Shown: positions 8,501 to 16,166 of the stretch, one piece after another
Layout of the letters: each line of letters starts with the position of its first letter
Numbering within the stretch: the stretch's first letter is position 1
DNA from: Sporosarcina ureae
Lineage (GTDB): Bacteria; Bacillota; Bacilli; Bacillales_A; Planococcaceae
Assembly: GCF_002101375.1 (NCBI RefSeq)
Contig: NZ_CP015207.1
Coordinates: 2,000,001-2,064,000 of the forward strand
Direction of reading: 5' to 3'
DNA: 64,000 bases
Made by a program: the position numbers and the translations under genes
The notes under the pieces: generated by a model
The model's input: the letters and a program-made list of their open reading frames with translations, nothing else
Database searches by the model: none
What the model was told of the DNA's origin: nothing

Positions 8501-11500
8501 AGGCTTTCATTAACTATGAGGGAGAAGAGTCGGGAATATCCAAGGGTGACAATATCACGGATAAGAAATTCAATTTTAATGATGCAAGTGGTACAATTTC
8601 CTCTGCGAAAGGAAAACTGGAGCTACACAAAACTGGCTATAACTCAATTACAGGTGCTTCCAAAGATTTAAAAGGCATCACATTTGAATTGTGGAATAAT
8701 AGTGGAACCATCAAACTTGCGGAAGCTATTACAAACGATGACGGAAGACTGACACTTGATGATATTCGCTATGGTAAATATAAGTTGAAGGAAACAGGAA
8801 CTCCTAATAACTACGAAAAGTTGCCAAGCGAAGGACTAACAATCACGATGAACGATTCAATTAACTTCAATGAAAATGGCGGGGAACTTTATGAAGTTGT
8901 AAACAATGAAAAGGTGGACGTCGGAAACGCCTGTGAAGAATTTTCTCTACTCATCAAAGATACAAATAGCGACGCACGTAAAGACGTTGAACTAACATTT
9001 ATAAGTGAAAACGGTAAAACAATCGTAACACGTACAACAGACGCGAATGGTAAAGTATCTGTGCCACGCAAAGAACTCCCAGCCGGAAAGTATACGGTTA
9101 AAGAAACAGGCGATAATGGAGTATACGAAACACTAGTTATTTCTTATGAAAAAAATGCTGACGGAGAATGTAAAGCAGTTGAAATCCAACCGGAAATAAA
9201 ATGTACTGCTTTCACAGTAACAGTGAAGGAAACTGCAGATAAAGTACGTACAGGTGCTAAAGTAACATTGAAAAAAGATGGTAAAGATATTGTGACGGTA
9301 ATAACAGATGAAAAAGGTGAATTCACAGTTCCAACAACTACTGCGGCTGGAGAATATAAGCTCTATGAAGGAAAGCAATTCTTGGGCGCAGTAAAAATCG
9401 ACTATAATGACGGGAATTGTGGTGCAGAAGTTATCCAAGCACCAACTTGTCTAGACTTTGTACTAACAATTAAAGATGTCGATGGTGAAAGTCTAGATTC
9501 TTCCACTACAGTAACAGTAAAAGATAAGAATACAGGTGAGGTAATTGTAGAAGACGCCAAAACTGATAATTCAGGAAAGCTTGCTATCTCAGATTTAAAG
9601 CCAAGTGAATATGAAGTTCACGATGTAGATGGTGAATATCTAGGCGAGTTTGACGTTGATCTTGATTGTGCAGCAGAAATTCAGCCAGCACCAAAATGTA
9701 CAGACTTCTTATTTACTGTAAAAGATGAAAACGGAGCGATTCGTCCTAATGTCGAAGTAACTGTAAAGAGTAAAAGCGGAGAATCTATGATTACAAAGAC
9801 GACAGATGAAAAGGGAACAATCAAAGTACCTTCAAACACTTTGCCATCAGGTAAGTATGATGTCTACGAAGGAGAATTATTCATTAAAGAAGTAACAGTC
9901 AGTTATAAAGGAAACTGTGAAGGAGTTATAGCAGCTGCTCCTGTATGTGAAGATTTCACACTAACTGTCCAGTATAGAAGTGGAGAAGTTCGTCCCGATG
10001 TTGAAGTGACAGTAAAAAGTATAACGGGAGAAACCATTATTACTGCAAAAACAGATAGAAATGGTCAAATCAAAATCGATAATAAGAAAATGAAGCAGGG
10101 CACATATCAAGTATTTGAAAAGTCTTCTCTTATTAACTCATTCAAGGTAACTGATACATGTTCAGCAACAGTTAAGCCTAAACCACTGCCGCCTCAACCT
10201 GAAGTGTGTACAGACTTTACAATTGCTGTATTTGAAGAAGGCAACCCAGCAAGACCGGACATTGAGGTGGTCTTGAAAGACGGAGACAAAGAAGTGGCAA
10301 AAGGAATAACAAATATTAATGGAGATGTAAAAATTTCCAAATCGGTTCTGCCGAATGGTGACTATGAGGCATATGTGGATGGCAAAAAAGTTGGTACTGT
10401 GAAAGTAACGGATACTTGTCATGAAACAATCACCATCCCAACTAATCCAACATGTGAGAATTTCACCTTAACGATCATGGAAAACAATAATCCGATCATA
10501 AAAGGTAAAGAAGTTATCTTAAAGTCAGGTGACAAAGAAATCACAAAAGGCAAAACAGACGTAACAGGAAAAGTAGTATTCCCAATCAACGTTAAGCACG
10601 GGAAGTATGATGTAATCGTTGATGGCAAAAAAGTCGGGACAGTTACCGTAACAGAAACGTGTGAAGGCACAATTTCATATGCTCCTGTATGTGACGACTT
10701 TACTGCTACCGTAACGAAAGATGGTAAACCAGTAAAAGATAAAGAAATCGTCTTGAAAAAAGATGATAAGGAAGTAGCAAAGGGTAAGACGGATAAAGAC
10801 GGCAAAGTAACATTCCCAGGTAAAATGCCGACAGGAGATTACGATGTCTATGTAGAAGGAGAAAAGTCAGGTAAAGTAACGGTTGGAAATCCTTGTGAAG
10901 CAGGAACCATTGTATTGGCTCCAACTTGCGAGTACTTTACGCTCACAGTGTATGAAGACGGTAAACCAGTAGGCCCGGGCAAACAGATCATGCTGAAACA
11001 AGGTGAGACAGTTAAAGCGGTGGGTACTACAAATGCACAGGGGAAGATTGTGTTTGATATTGCAAAGCTAGCTAAAGGTGAGTATGATGCATACCATCAA
11101 GAAGTAAAAATAGGAAAAGTGAACGTTACGAATACATGTGAAGAGACATTGACTCTAACGCATGCACCAGTATGTGAAGAGTTTACTGTAACGGTAACAG
11201 AAGACGGAAGATCGGTAGGGGCAGGAAAAGAAGTTATCTTGAAAGATGGAGATAAAGAAGTAGCAAAAGGTATAACAAATACCGATGGAAAAGTAATATT
11301 TCCTGGGAAATTACCGAATGGAGCCTATGATACATCCGTAGATGGTAAGGCAACAGGTCCTATTACAATTACAAATTCATGTGAAGCTGTCCTAAATGTA
11401 GAAGGATCATCTGGTGGCGGTAATCCAGTGGATCCAAACGAACCAGGTAAACCAGGCGAGCCGGTAGATCCAAACGAGCCAGGAAAACCGGGCGAGCCAG

Positions 11501-11982
11501 TGGATCCAAATGAGCCAGGAAAACCAGGTGAGCCAGCAGATCCAAATGAGCCGGGTAAACCAGGTGAGCCAGCAGATCCAAATGAGCCAGGAAAACCGGG
11601 CGAGCCGGTAGATCCAAACGAGCCAGGAAAACCGGGCGAGCCAGTGGATCCAAATGAGCCGGATAAACCAGGAGAGCCAGCAGATCCAAATGAGCCAGGA
11701 AAACCGGGCGAGCCGGTAGATCCAAACGAGCCAGGAAAACCAAGCACTCCATTGACACCGAGCACACCAAATATACCAGCCGGTTCTATTGGAGCCGCTG
11801 GAAGCAATACGAATGGCAGTAATGGCACTATCAGTAGTATTAGTGGAAGTAAAAACCCTAACACCTCGACAGGCAGCAATTTACCTCAAACAGGTGAAAT
11901 TTATCCAATCATCCCAATCACACTAGGAATCTTGCTGATTGCAGGTGGTGTATGGGTTTTACGCAGAAAGAAGCATGCGTAA
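5545..11982 (+). CDS. giant LPXTG-anchored multidomain surface adhesin
   Basis: This 2145-residue cell-wall protein starts at a TTG with GAGGGGA 7 bp upstream. In order it has: a signal peptide (1-31, ending VASA), an acidic Glu/Asp/Lys/Pro stalk (about 35-172), SdrG/collagen-adhesin-like Ig folds and repeated beta modules (about 175-1010), a SpaA/CnaB-like domain (about 1023-1096), ten modules of about 82 residues each with two cysteines (C1130 to C1946), a Pro/Gly/Glu linker of 12-residue repeats (about 1960-2066), the sorting signal LPQTG (2113-2117), a membrane helix and the tail RRKKHA. It is probably anchored by the upstream sortase and acts in adhesion or biofilm; the ligand cannot be read from sequence. 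Confidence 0.92.
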   Translation: MKKQINIFMLTLLIISQTILGPIGASVASAESFPQSTSNDVGNEENKRNSAEADTEKVEVPEQDLVKPEEPKEPVKPKPENEGSNDSEEQLDKPSVDSDEKPDENPVIKPETKPDEENKAEKPTDKEDEMDVTEGEGEDSSDQESSDEDGDEESDETADEDEEQLDEDENELLVEENINLQDNVNLNFNHLIVNGTAISNASDAANVTPTIGDKVEVYYKFIINAKQESGLGSHFTFDLPQSLLNFNQGGLNGTVSEDDVTFEFTTVGKTVTVKLIEGTLEEESFFNGTLKFFAEFNADGTNEGLEQELVIPIAGSDSITIPFVFKPKATGQSMTKSGKPVIEGNARYIEWEVWTNREGTLLEGATLNDTADGKHELDGDITVEKFAVGLSGVGSSKDTTTATSFPVSLENGRYAYKLTYKTIVTHEQENVTEKFTNTATLNNKGSEISASAEVSHTYGDKLKKTAIVKDKYKAKWQIAYNYFGSKIDSRTLVDTIKGPHKVIPGTIKVYSVTVDASGSGTIGSEVARSATIHDDGKGFDIILESPNGEAYLIEYETENESDFVINGENVENTVTDGQNTKSDSFGINENIFSKTRGAIDYDNKIITWTIKVTVENEMNNFIIEDTFTNFGEGGTRQTLLGEEGKQFNISNGSEPIITVTDKTEGFNLNFGRLSKGTNFTITYKTKFDILENGTAYGAYENKANAKWTSPVDSKEYNVEKTAGYYPGESSPTGQNGYKNGSFDYVDQVFNWNVAVNINKQAINGSVLTDTIEEGHELITDSIKVHKLILSGDDKGVPGAEVTSGFTKTVDSKQKFTIKFTEHTTDAYIITYQTKDSDNIIGNGGKAIYENKADFVTTNNNTFPLSAGVTVKHANELIKKSAEINGIEETISWTIDVNTSHSNLGHITLTDTMSKNQLILENTFQKREIKLNDTGGISHGAWETVSPIVNKENNSFTLELGNLDQKGYQVSYKTFFLGGNGDKFSNEAFINYEGEESGISKGDNITDKKFNFNDASGTISSAKGKLELHKTGYNSITGASKDLKGITFELWNNSGTIKLAEAITNDDGRLTLDDIRYGKYKLKETGTPNNYEKLPSEGLTITMNDSINFNENGGELYEVVNNEKVDVGNACEEFSLLIKDTNSDARKDVELTFISENGKTIVTRTTDANGKVSVPRKELPAGKYTVKETGDNGVYETLVISYEKNADGECKAVEIQPEIKCTAFTVTVKETADKVRTGAKVTLKKDGKDIVTVITDEKGEFTVPTTTAAGEYKLYEGKQFLGAVKIDYNDGNCGAEVIQAPTCLDFVLTIKDVDGESLDSSTTVTVKDKNTGEVIVEDAKTDNSGKLAISDLKPSEYEVHDVDGEYLGEFDVDLDCAAEIQPAPKCTDFLFTVKDENGAIRPNVEVTVKSKSGESMITKTTDEKGTIKVPSNTLPSGKYDVYEGELFIKEVTVSYKGNCEGVIAAAPVCEDFTLTVQYRSGEVRPDVEVTVKSITGETIITAKTDRNGQIKIDNKKMKQGTYQVFEKSSLINSFKVTDTCSATVKPKPLPPQPEVCTDFTIAVFEEGNPARPDIEVVLKDGDKEVAKGITNINGDVKISKSVLPNGDYEAYVDGKKVGTVKVTDTCHETITIPTNPTCENFTLTIMENNNPIIKGKEVILKSGDKEITKGKTDVTGKVVFPINVKHGKYDVIVDGKKVGTVTVTETCEGTISYAPVCDDFTATVTKDGKPVKDKEIVLKKDDKEVAKGKTDKDGKVTFPGKMPTGDYDVYVEGEKSGKVTVGNPCEAGTIVLAPTCEYFTLTVYEDGKPVGPGKQIMLKQGETVKAVGTTNAQGKIVFDIAKLAKGEYDAYHQEVKIGKVNVTNTCEETLTLTHAPVCEEFTVTVTEDGRSVGAGKEVILKDGDKEVAKGITNTDGKVIFPGKLPNGAYDTSVDGKATGPITITNSCEAVLNVEGSSGGGNPVDPNEPGKPGEPVDPNEPGKPGEPVDPNEPGKPGEPADPNEPGKPGEPADPNEPGKPGEPVDPNEPGKPGEPVDPNEPDKPGEPADPNEPGKPGEPVDPNEPGKPSTPLTPSTPNIPAGSIGAAGSNTNGSNGTISSISGSKNPNTSTGSNLPQTGEIYPIIPITLGILLIAGGVWVLRRKKHA
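11425..11742 (+). repeat. 36-bp tandem repeats encoding the PGKPGEPVDPNE linker
   Basis: About nine copies of a 36-bp unit encode PGKPGEPVDPNE, with V/A at one position and one G-to-D change. Synonymous differences such as GGC/GGT and GTG/GTA/GCA are shuffled between units, which suggests repeated duplication and recombination. The spacer should carry the adhesive head through the cell wall. Minus-strand frames here look collagen-like but are antisense shadows. Confidence 0.9.
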
Positions 11983-12000
11983 AAAATAAGTAGAAATTAG

Positions 12001-12033
12001 AAAGGTCAGCCACTTATGGGGCTGACCTTTTTT
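12001..12033 (+). terminator. rho-independent terminator of the adhesin gene
   Basis: AAAGGTCAGCC and GGCTGACCTTTTTT form a 9- to 10-bp stem around a short loop, with a T-run. Confidence 0.85.
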
Positions 12034-12040
12034 ATAGTTC

Positions 12041-12074
12041 GTTTAAGAATTTTGTAAGAGTTTAACAGTATATT
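12041..12074 (+). promoter_or_regulatory. diguanylate cyclase promoter with 11-bp direct repeats
   Basis: The 20-base element GTTTAAGAATTTTGTAAGAG (12041-12060) differs by one base from that before the sortase. AAGAA at 12045 and AAGAG at 12056 are 11 bp apart. The -10 box TATATT starts at 12069, 8 bp after the last repeat, as at the sortase promoter. Confidence 0.65.
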
Positions 12075-12114
12075 ATATAAAAGAAGAAGAGTATCTCACA
12101 AAGGGGTGGACTAT

Positions 12115-12762
12115 ATGGCTTCTTCAAATTTTATGTATGATTTAGATACAAAAGAATACCTTTCAAATAAATTAAAGAATTTGTCAAAAAGACATGATCA
12201 AGTGCCCGTTGCAGGTTGTAGCAGTAGCTCAAAAGAATCTGTTCAGGAGTTAGAAAAAGAAATACTTTATTGGCGACAGCTTGCATGTCAAGACGACCTA
12301 ACGAAATTACCAAACCGAAGAGCGTTTTACTTCACAATTGAATCTTACCTTCGAAAAGCAGATGATCAAGCAGAAAAGGTAGCATTTTTCTATATCGATA
12401 TTAATCAATTTAAATTGCTTAATGATACGTATGGACATTGTGAAGCTGATAAATTATTGCAGGAACTAGGGCGTCGATTACAGGCATTCTCTGCAGTAGA
12501 AGAAGTTTTTCATTTTAGTGGTGATGAATTTGTCATTATTTATCGTTATCAAAATGATTTCCGATTAAAAATTAGTAATATCCTATCAACTTGTAATAAA
12601 CCATTTCAATTGGCAAATGAAGAGATAAAAATAAACATTAGTATTGGAACTAGTTTATATCCAGTGCACAGTACAGATGTTGCTACATTGCTTGAATACG
12701 CTGATTCGGCCATGTACTCGGCAAAGCGCAGTAAAAACAATACGTATTATTTATATCAATAA
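12115..12762 (+). CDS. GGDEF-domain diguanylate cyclase
   Basis: This 215-residue cytoplasmic protein has an N-terminal helical segment (about 1-60) and one GGDEF domain. DDLTKLPNRRAF marks the domain start, and the active-site loop is SGDEF at 135-139, a common functional variant of GGDEF. It should make cyclic di-GMP from two GTP. No RxxD inhibitory site stands five residues before the loop, so product feedback is unlikely. The ATG at 12115 lies 8 bp after AAAGGGG; the earlier in-frame GTG at 12106 sits within that site. Its promoter element matches the sortase one, linking c-di-GMP to surface-protein expression. Confidence 0.85.
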   Translation: MASSNFMYDLDTKEYLSNKLKNLSKRHDQVPVAGCSSSSKESVQELEKEILYWRQLACQDDLTKLPNRRAFYFTIESYLRKADDQAEKVAFFYIDINQFKLLNDTYGHCEADKLLQELGRRLQAFSAVEEVFHFSGDEFVIIYRYQNDFRLKISNILSTCNKPFQLANEEIKINISIGTSLYPVHSTDVATLLEYADSAMYSAKRSKNNTYYLYQ

Positions 12763-12814
12763 ATATATACAGATGAAGTTAGATTCTATTAATCTGAGAC
12801 GGGAGGGGACAACT

Positions 12815-13048
12815 ATGATTGCATACATGATAAATGATTATTATATATGTACGTCCTACGAAGAAGTATCTTCACTACTTCATGATATTTTGCATCACTC
12901 GCGCTTACCAAATACTATGGATATATATATATTTCATATTTGCAAAGGGAACTTAAATATAGAAAAACAAGAATTCATATCAGACAATGGATTAGTAATA
13001 AATTTGTCCTATAAAAAGTGTGAGGATATATATTACAATATAAATTAG
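12815..13048 (+). CDS. small protein of unknown function
   Basis: This 77-residue acidic, Tyr/Ile/His-rich protein has no signal peptide, membrane segment or motif I recognise. GGGAGGGG lies 6 bp before the ATG, which supports translation. It sits 52 bp after the cyclase and 59 bp before the hybrid kinase in the same orientation, so it may be co-transcribed with both. Confidence 0.6.
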   Translation: MIAYMINDYYICTSYEEVSSLLHDILHHSRLPNTMDIYIFHICKGNLNIEKQEFISDNGLVINLSYKKCEDIYYNIN

Positions 13049-13107
13049 ACAGTAATTGGGAGGATAATGAATGCGAAAGATGAAAATAACAATTGTATGG
13101 ACAGTCT

Positions 13108-16100
13108 ATGAATAAAAGGTTATGGTTGATTGTCCCCTTTTTTGTAGTGGTTTTAATAGCCTTTCGACTAATCTGGATCGATTCCAACCAAAATATTCAC
13201 ACAGTAACTGCTGAAAATGGAGTGATAGATCTACGGGGTATGGGTGATTTATCGGAGGATATATTGCTAAACGGAGAATGGAAGTTTTTTGCGGAAGAGT
13301 TTATTATTCCAGGTGAAAGTTCCAAAAGGGTACCATCATTAATTCAAGTACCCACTGATTGGCAAGAACAATTTTCAGGTAACACGTCCTACGGTTATGG
13401 GACATATAGTTTGAAGATTTATGTAGATCGAGACGACACGAATATCTATCGATTGTATGCGAAGGACATCGTGTCTGCTTCGCGTTTTTTTGTGAATGGT
13501 GAGGAAAAGGTACAACTCGGAAAAACAGCAACGAATAGGAAGCAGGAAGAAGTCGACTATCGTCCTCAGACATTGCAGATAGAAAGTAATGCCGGGGAAA
13601 TCGAACTCCTTATTCATGTATCAAATTTTCATTCATTGAAGACTGGCGGTATCATACAGCCGATGAAGTTTGGAGAGTGGTCGGCTGCAGAACAATCTGT
13701 ATTTAAAGATTATGGTTGGCAACTTGCTCTTATGTCTATTGTAGGCTTGCATGGTGTATATTCATTTCTAATTTATTTCCTGTTTTCAAGGAAGAAGGAT
13801 ATGTTGTATCTTGCCTTATCTTTTCTCTCTGTAGCTATCTCGATAGCTATAGCAGATGATAAGTTATTGCTTTATTTCTTTCCGGAGATTTCATTTGCGG
13901 CTTGGTCGAAAATGAATGTAATCGTCTATTCAGGCGGTGTTTACCTAGTAGTATTGTATATTAAAGCTTTAGTGGATACTGTAGAGCACTCCTTTAGCAA
14001 GTGGGAGCGCTATTACTACCGGCTTCTAGGCATAGGATATGGAATACTCGTTATTTTGACACTTTTTTCAGTAGAGCTCGATGTACTGTTCCTCTATGCA
14101 CTGATGCTTTTGATACCCTTACCGACTCCTTTTCTAATGTATCGGTTGTCGAAACGTGAAAAAGGGAACTATTTATTCTTTTTACTTGCAGGTATCAGTC
14201 TGATGTCTAGTATGATATGGGGATTATTTAAGGCGCAAATAATGCCAGAATTACCCTATTATCCCTACGAAATGCTCATCAGTTTGTTACTGTTTGGATT
14301 ATTTTGGTTTAAACGTTTTTATATGGAGACGGAGAAAAGTCATAGTCTAGCTGCGTCACTACAAGAAGAAATTCATCAAAAAGATGAGTTTTTAGCCAAT
14401 ACATCGCATGAATTACGTAATCCTTTACATGGAATACTGAATATTACACAGACAATCTATGATAATGATCAGGATAAATTGTCACATGAGACAATTCGTA
14501 ATCTGGAAACGCTTCTTTCTGTTGGTCGACAAATGACTATAGTTTTGAATGATTTGCTAGATAGAGAACACTTAAAAGATAATAAGTTACAGCTTGAGCA
14601 ACAAGATGTCAAAATCTTGCCGATTCTGACAAATGTATTTGATACACTTAAATTTATGAAAGAGGGTAAATCTGTATCACTCGAACATTCCATTCCAGTT
14701 CAGTTCCCTAATATTATGGCGGATGAAAACCGATTGTATCAAATCCTGTTTAATCTAGTTCATAATGCGATAAAATTTTCAGCAGAAGGAGTAGTTCATG
14801 TATCAGCCGATGTGCAGAATAGGATGGCTGTCATTCGGGTAGCCGATGAAGGAATCGGCATATCTCCAAAAGATGCACATATGATATTTCAACCCTATAA
14901 ACAGGCAGAATCGGGTATTACCTCTACTGGGGGTGGGGGACTTGGTTTAGGATTAAGTATTTGTAAACAATTGATTGAAATGCATGGAGGAACGATTATT
15001 GTAGAAACGAAAGAGAATGAAGGCTCTACTTTCACATTTACATTGCCTCTTTCAGAACATCAACAACAACAGAGTTATGTTCCCGTTCCAGATCCAGTTC
15101 AACAAAAATTGAAATCTCTTGATTCAGGGACATCCTCAGTAAGTAATGCTACGGAACGTATTTTAGTCGTTGACGATGATCCAATGAACCTTCAAATTAT
15201 TAAGCAGATGCTAAAAGCGGATGGATATTTGGTTGTAACGTGTACTTCAGCAAATGAAGCAATCAAAGAGTTGGAACGTGGATGTTGGAGTCTAGTAATC
15301 TCGGACGTCATGATGCCATATATGTCCGGCTATGAGCTGACACGCGAGTTGCGAAAGCGATTTTCACTGGCAGAGTTACCCATTCTATTGTTGACTGCCC
15401 GGACCCAGCAAGTTGATATTCAAATGGGGTTTGACGCAGGAGCTAATGATTATGTTAGAAAACCAGTAGAAAAGGTTGAGCTGATCATGCGTGTACGGGC
15501 GTTGACGAATCTAAATCAAACGATTGTTGAAAGGATACAAATGGAAGCGGCATGGCTACAAGCACAAATACAACCGCATTTCCTGTTCAATACACTTAAT
15601 ACAATTAGCGCACTCAGCGAGATTGATCCGGAAAAAATGGTGAAGTTACTGGATAAATTCGGAACATACCTTGAGCAAAGTTTTACAATCCAAAATCTTG
15701 CATCAACTGTCTCTTTGGAGAAAGAACTGGAATTAGTAGAGGCTTATATATATATTGAAAAGCAACGCTACGGAGACCGTTTGCAAGTTGAGATGGATAT
15801 TGCACCAGTCCAAGTTGAAGTACCCCCTCTATCCATCCAAACATTGGTAGAAAATGCGATAGAACACGGCGTGCTGAAGAGACCTGAAGGTGGTACTGTA
15901 TGGATTAAAGTGTCGGAATGTGACGATACAGTAGATATATCGATTTCTGATAATGGATTAGGGATGGAACAAGATCTAGTAACGCTTCTGCAAACGGATA
16001 CGAATATCCAAGCAGGTGTAGGCTTACCGAATACACATAAACGACTTCGCCAGTTGGGTTATTCAGGATTGACAATCGATAGTATACCGAAGATAGGCAC

Positions 16101-16128
16101 TGTCATTCGATTCTCTATAGACAAATAG
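13108..16128 (+). CDS. hybrid sensor histidine kinase with 7TMR-DISM input and two kinase cores
   Basis: The protein has about 1006 residues. TM1 is at 5-23, followed by an extracytoplasmic jelly-roll sensor (about 40-200, 7TMR-DISM type), seven membrane helices (about 205-405), HisKA with H434 (NTSHELRNPLHG), HATPase, a receiver with D733 (SDVMMPYMSG), then a second, LytS-type His_kinase with H824 (QPHFLFNTLN) and a second HATPase. Two kinase cores around a receiver imply an internal relay before output. The start is uncertain: neither ATG 13108 nor an upstream TTG at 13093 has a ribosome binding site, while two short leader frames do. It converges on the SARP-type response regulator, its likely partner. 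Confidence 0.88.
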   Translation: MNKRLWLIVPFFVVVLIAFRLIWIDSNQNIHTVTAENGVIDLRGMGDLSEDILLNGEWKFFAEEFIIPGESSKRVPSLIQVPTDWQEQFSGNTSYGYGTYSLKIYVDRDDTNIYRLYAKDIVSASRFFVNGEEKVQLGKTATNRKQEEVDYRPQTLQIESNAGEIELLIHVSNFHSLKTGGIIQPMKFGEWSAAEQSVFKDYGWQLALMSIVGLHGVYSFLIYFLFSRKKDMLYLALSFLSVAISIAIADDKLLLYFFPEISFAAWSKMNVIVYSGGVYLVVLYIKALVDTVEHSFSKWERYYYRLLGIGYGILVILTLFSVELDVLFLYALMLLIPLPTPFLMYRLSKREKGNYLFFLLAGISLMSSMIWGLFKAQIMPELPYYPYEMLISLLLFGLFWFKRFYMETEKSHSLAASLQEEIHQKDEFLANTSHELRNPLHGILNITQTIYDNDQDKLSHETIRNLETLLSVGRQMTIVLNDLLDREHLKDNKLQLEQQDVKILPILTNVFDTLKFMKEGKSVSLEHSIPVQFPNIMADENRLYQILFNLVHNAIKFSAEGVVHVSADVQNRMAVIRVADEGIGISPKDAHMIFQPYKQAESGITSTGGGGLGLGLSICKQLIEMHGGTIIVETKENEGSTFTFTLPLSEHQQQQSYVPVPDPVQQKLKSLDSGTSSVSNATERILVVDDDPMNLQIIKQMLKADGYLVVTCTSANEAIKELERGCWSLVISDVMMPYMSGYELTRELRKRFSLAELPILLLTARTQQVDIQMGFDAGANDYVRKPVEKVELIMRVRALTNLNQTIVERIQMEAAWLQAQIQPHFLFNTLNTISALSEIDPEKMVKLLDKFGTYLEQSFTIQNLASTVSLEKELELVEAYIYIEKQRYGDRLQVEMDIAPVQVEVPPLSIQTLVENAIEHGVLKRPEGGTVWIKVSECDDTVDISISDNGLGMEQDLVTLLQTDTNIQAGVGLPNTHKRLRQLGYSGLTIDSIPKIGTVIRFSIDK

Positions 16129-16129
16129 T

Positions 16130-16164
16130 AAAAGGAAGAAAATCAATACGATTTTCTTCCTTTT
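16130..16164. terminator. bidirectional terminator between kinase and response regulator
   Basis: A perfect 15-bp inverted repeat, AAAAGGAAGAAAATC and its complement, with a five-base loop ends in A- and T-runs on both sides. It serves both convergent genes. Confidence 0.85.
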
Positions 16165-16166
16165 AC

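Noticed and set aside
11325..11879. Minus-strand frames encoding collagen-like Gly/Pro/Ser repeats
   Set aside because: They are antisense reflections of the 36-bp repeats coding the adhesin linker and have no start signals.
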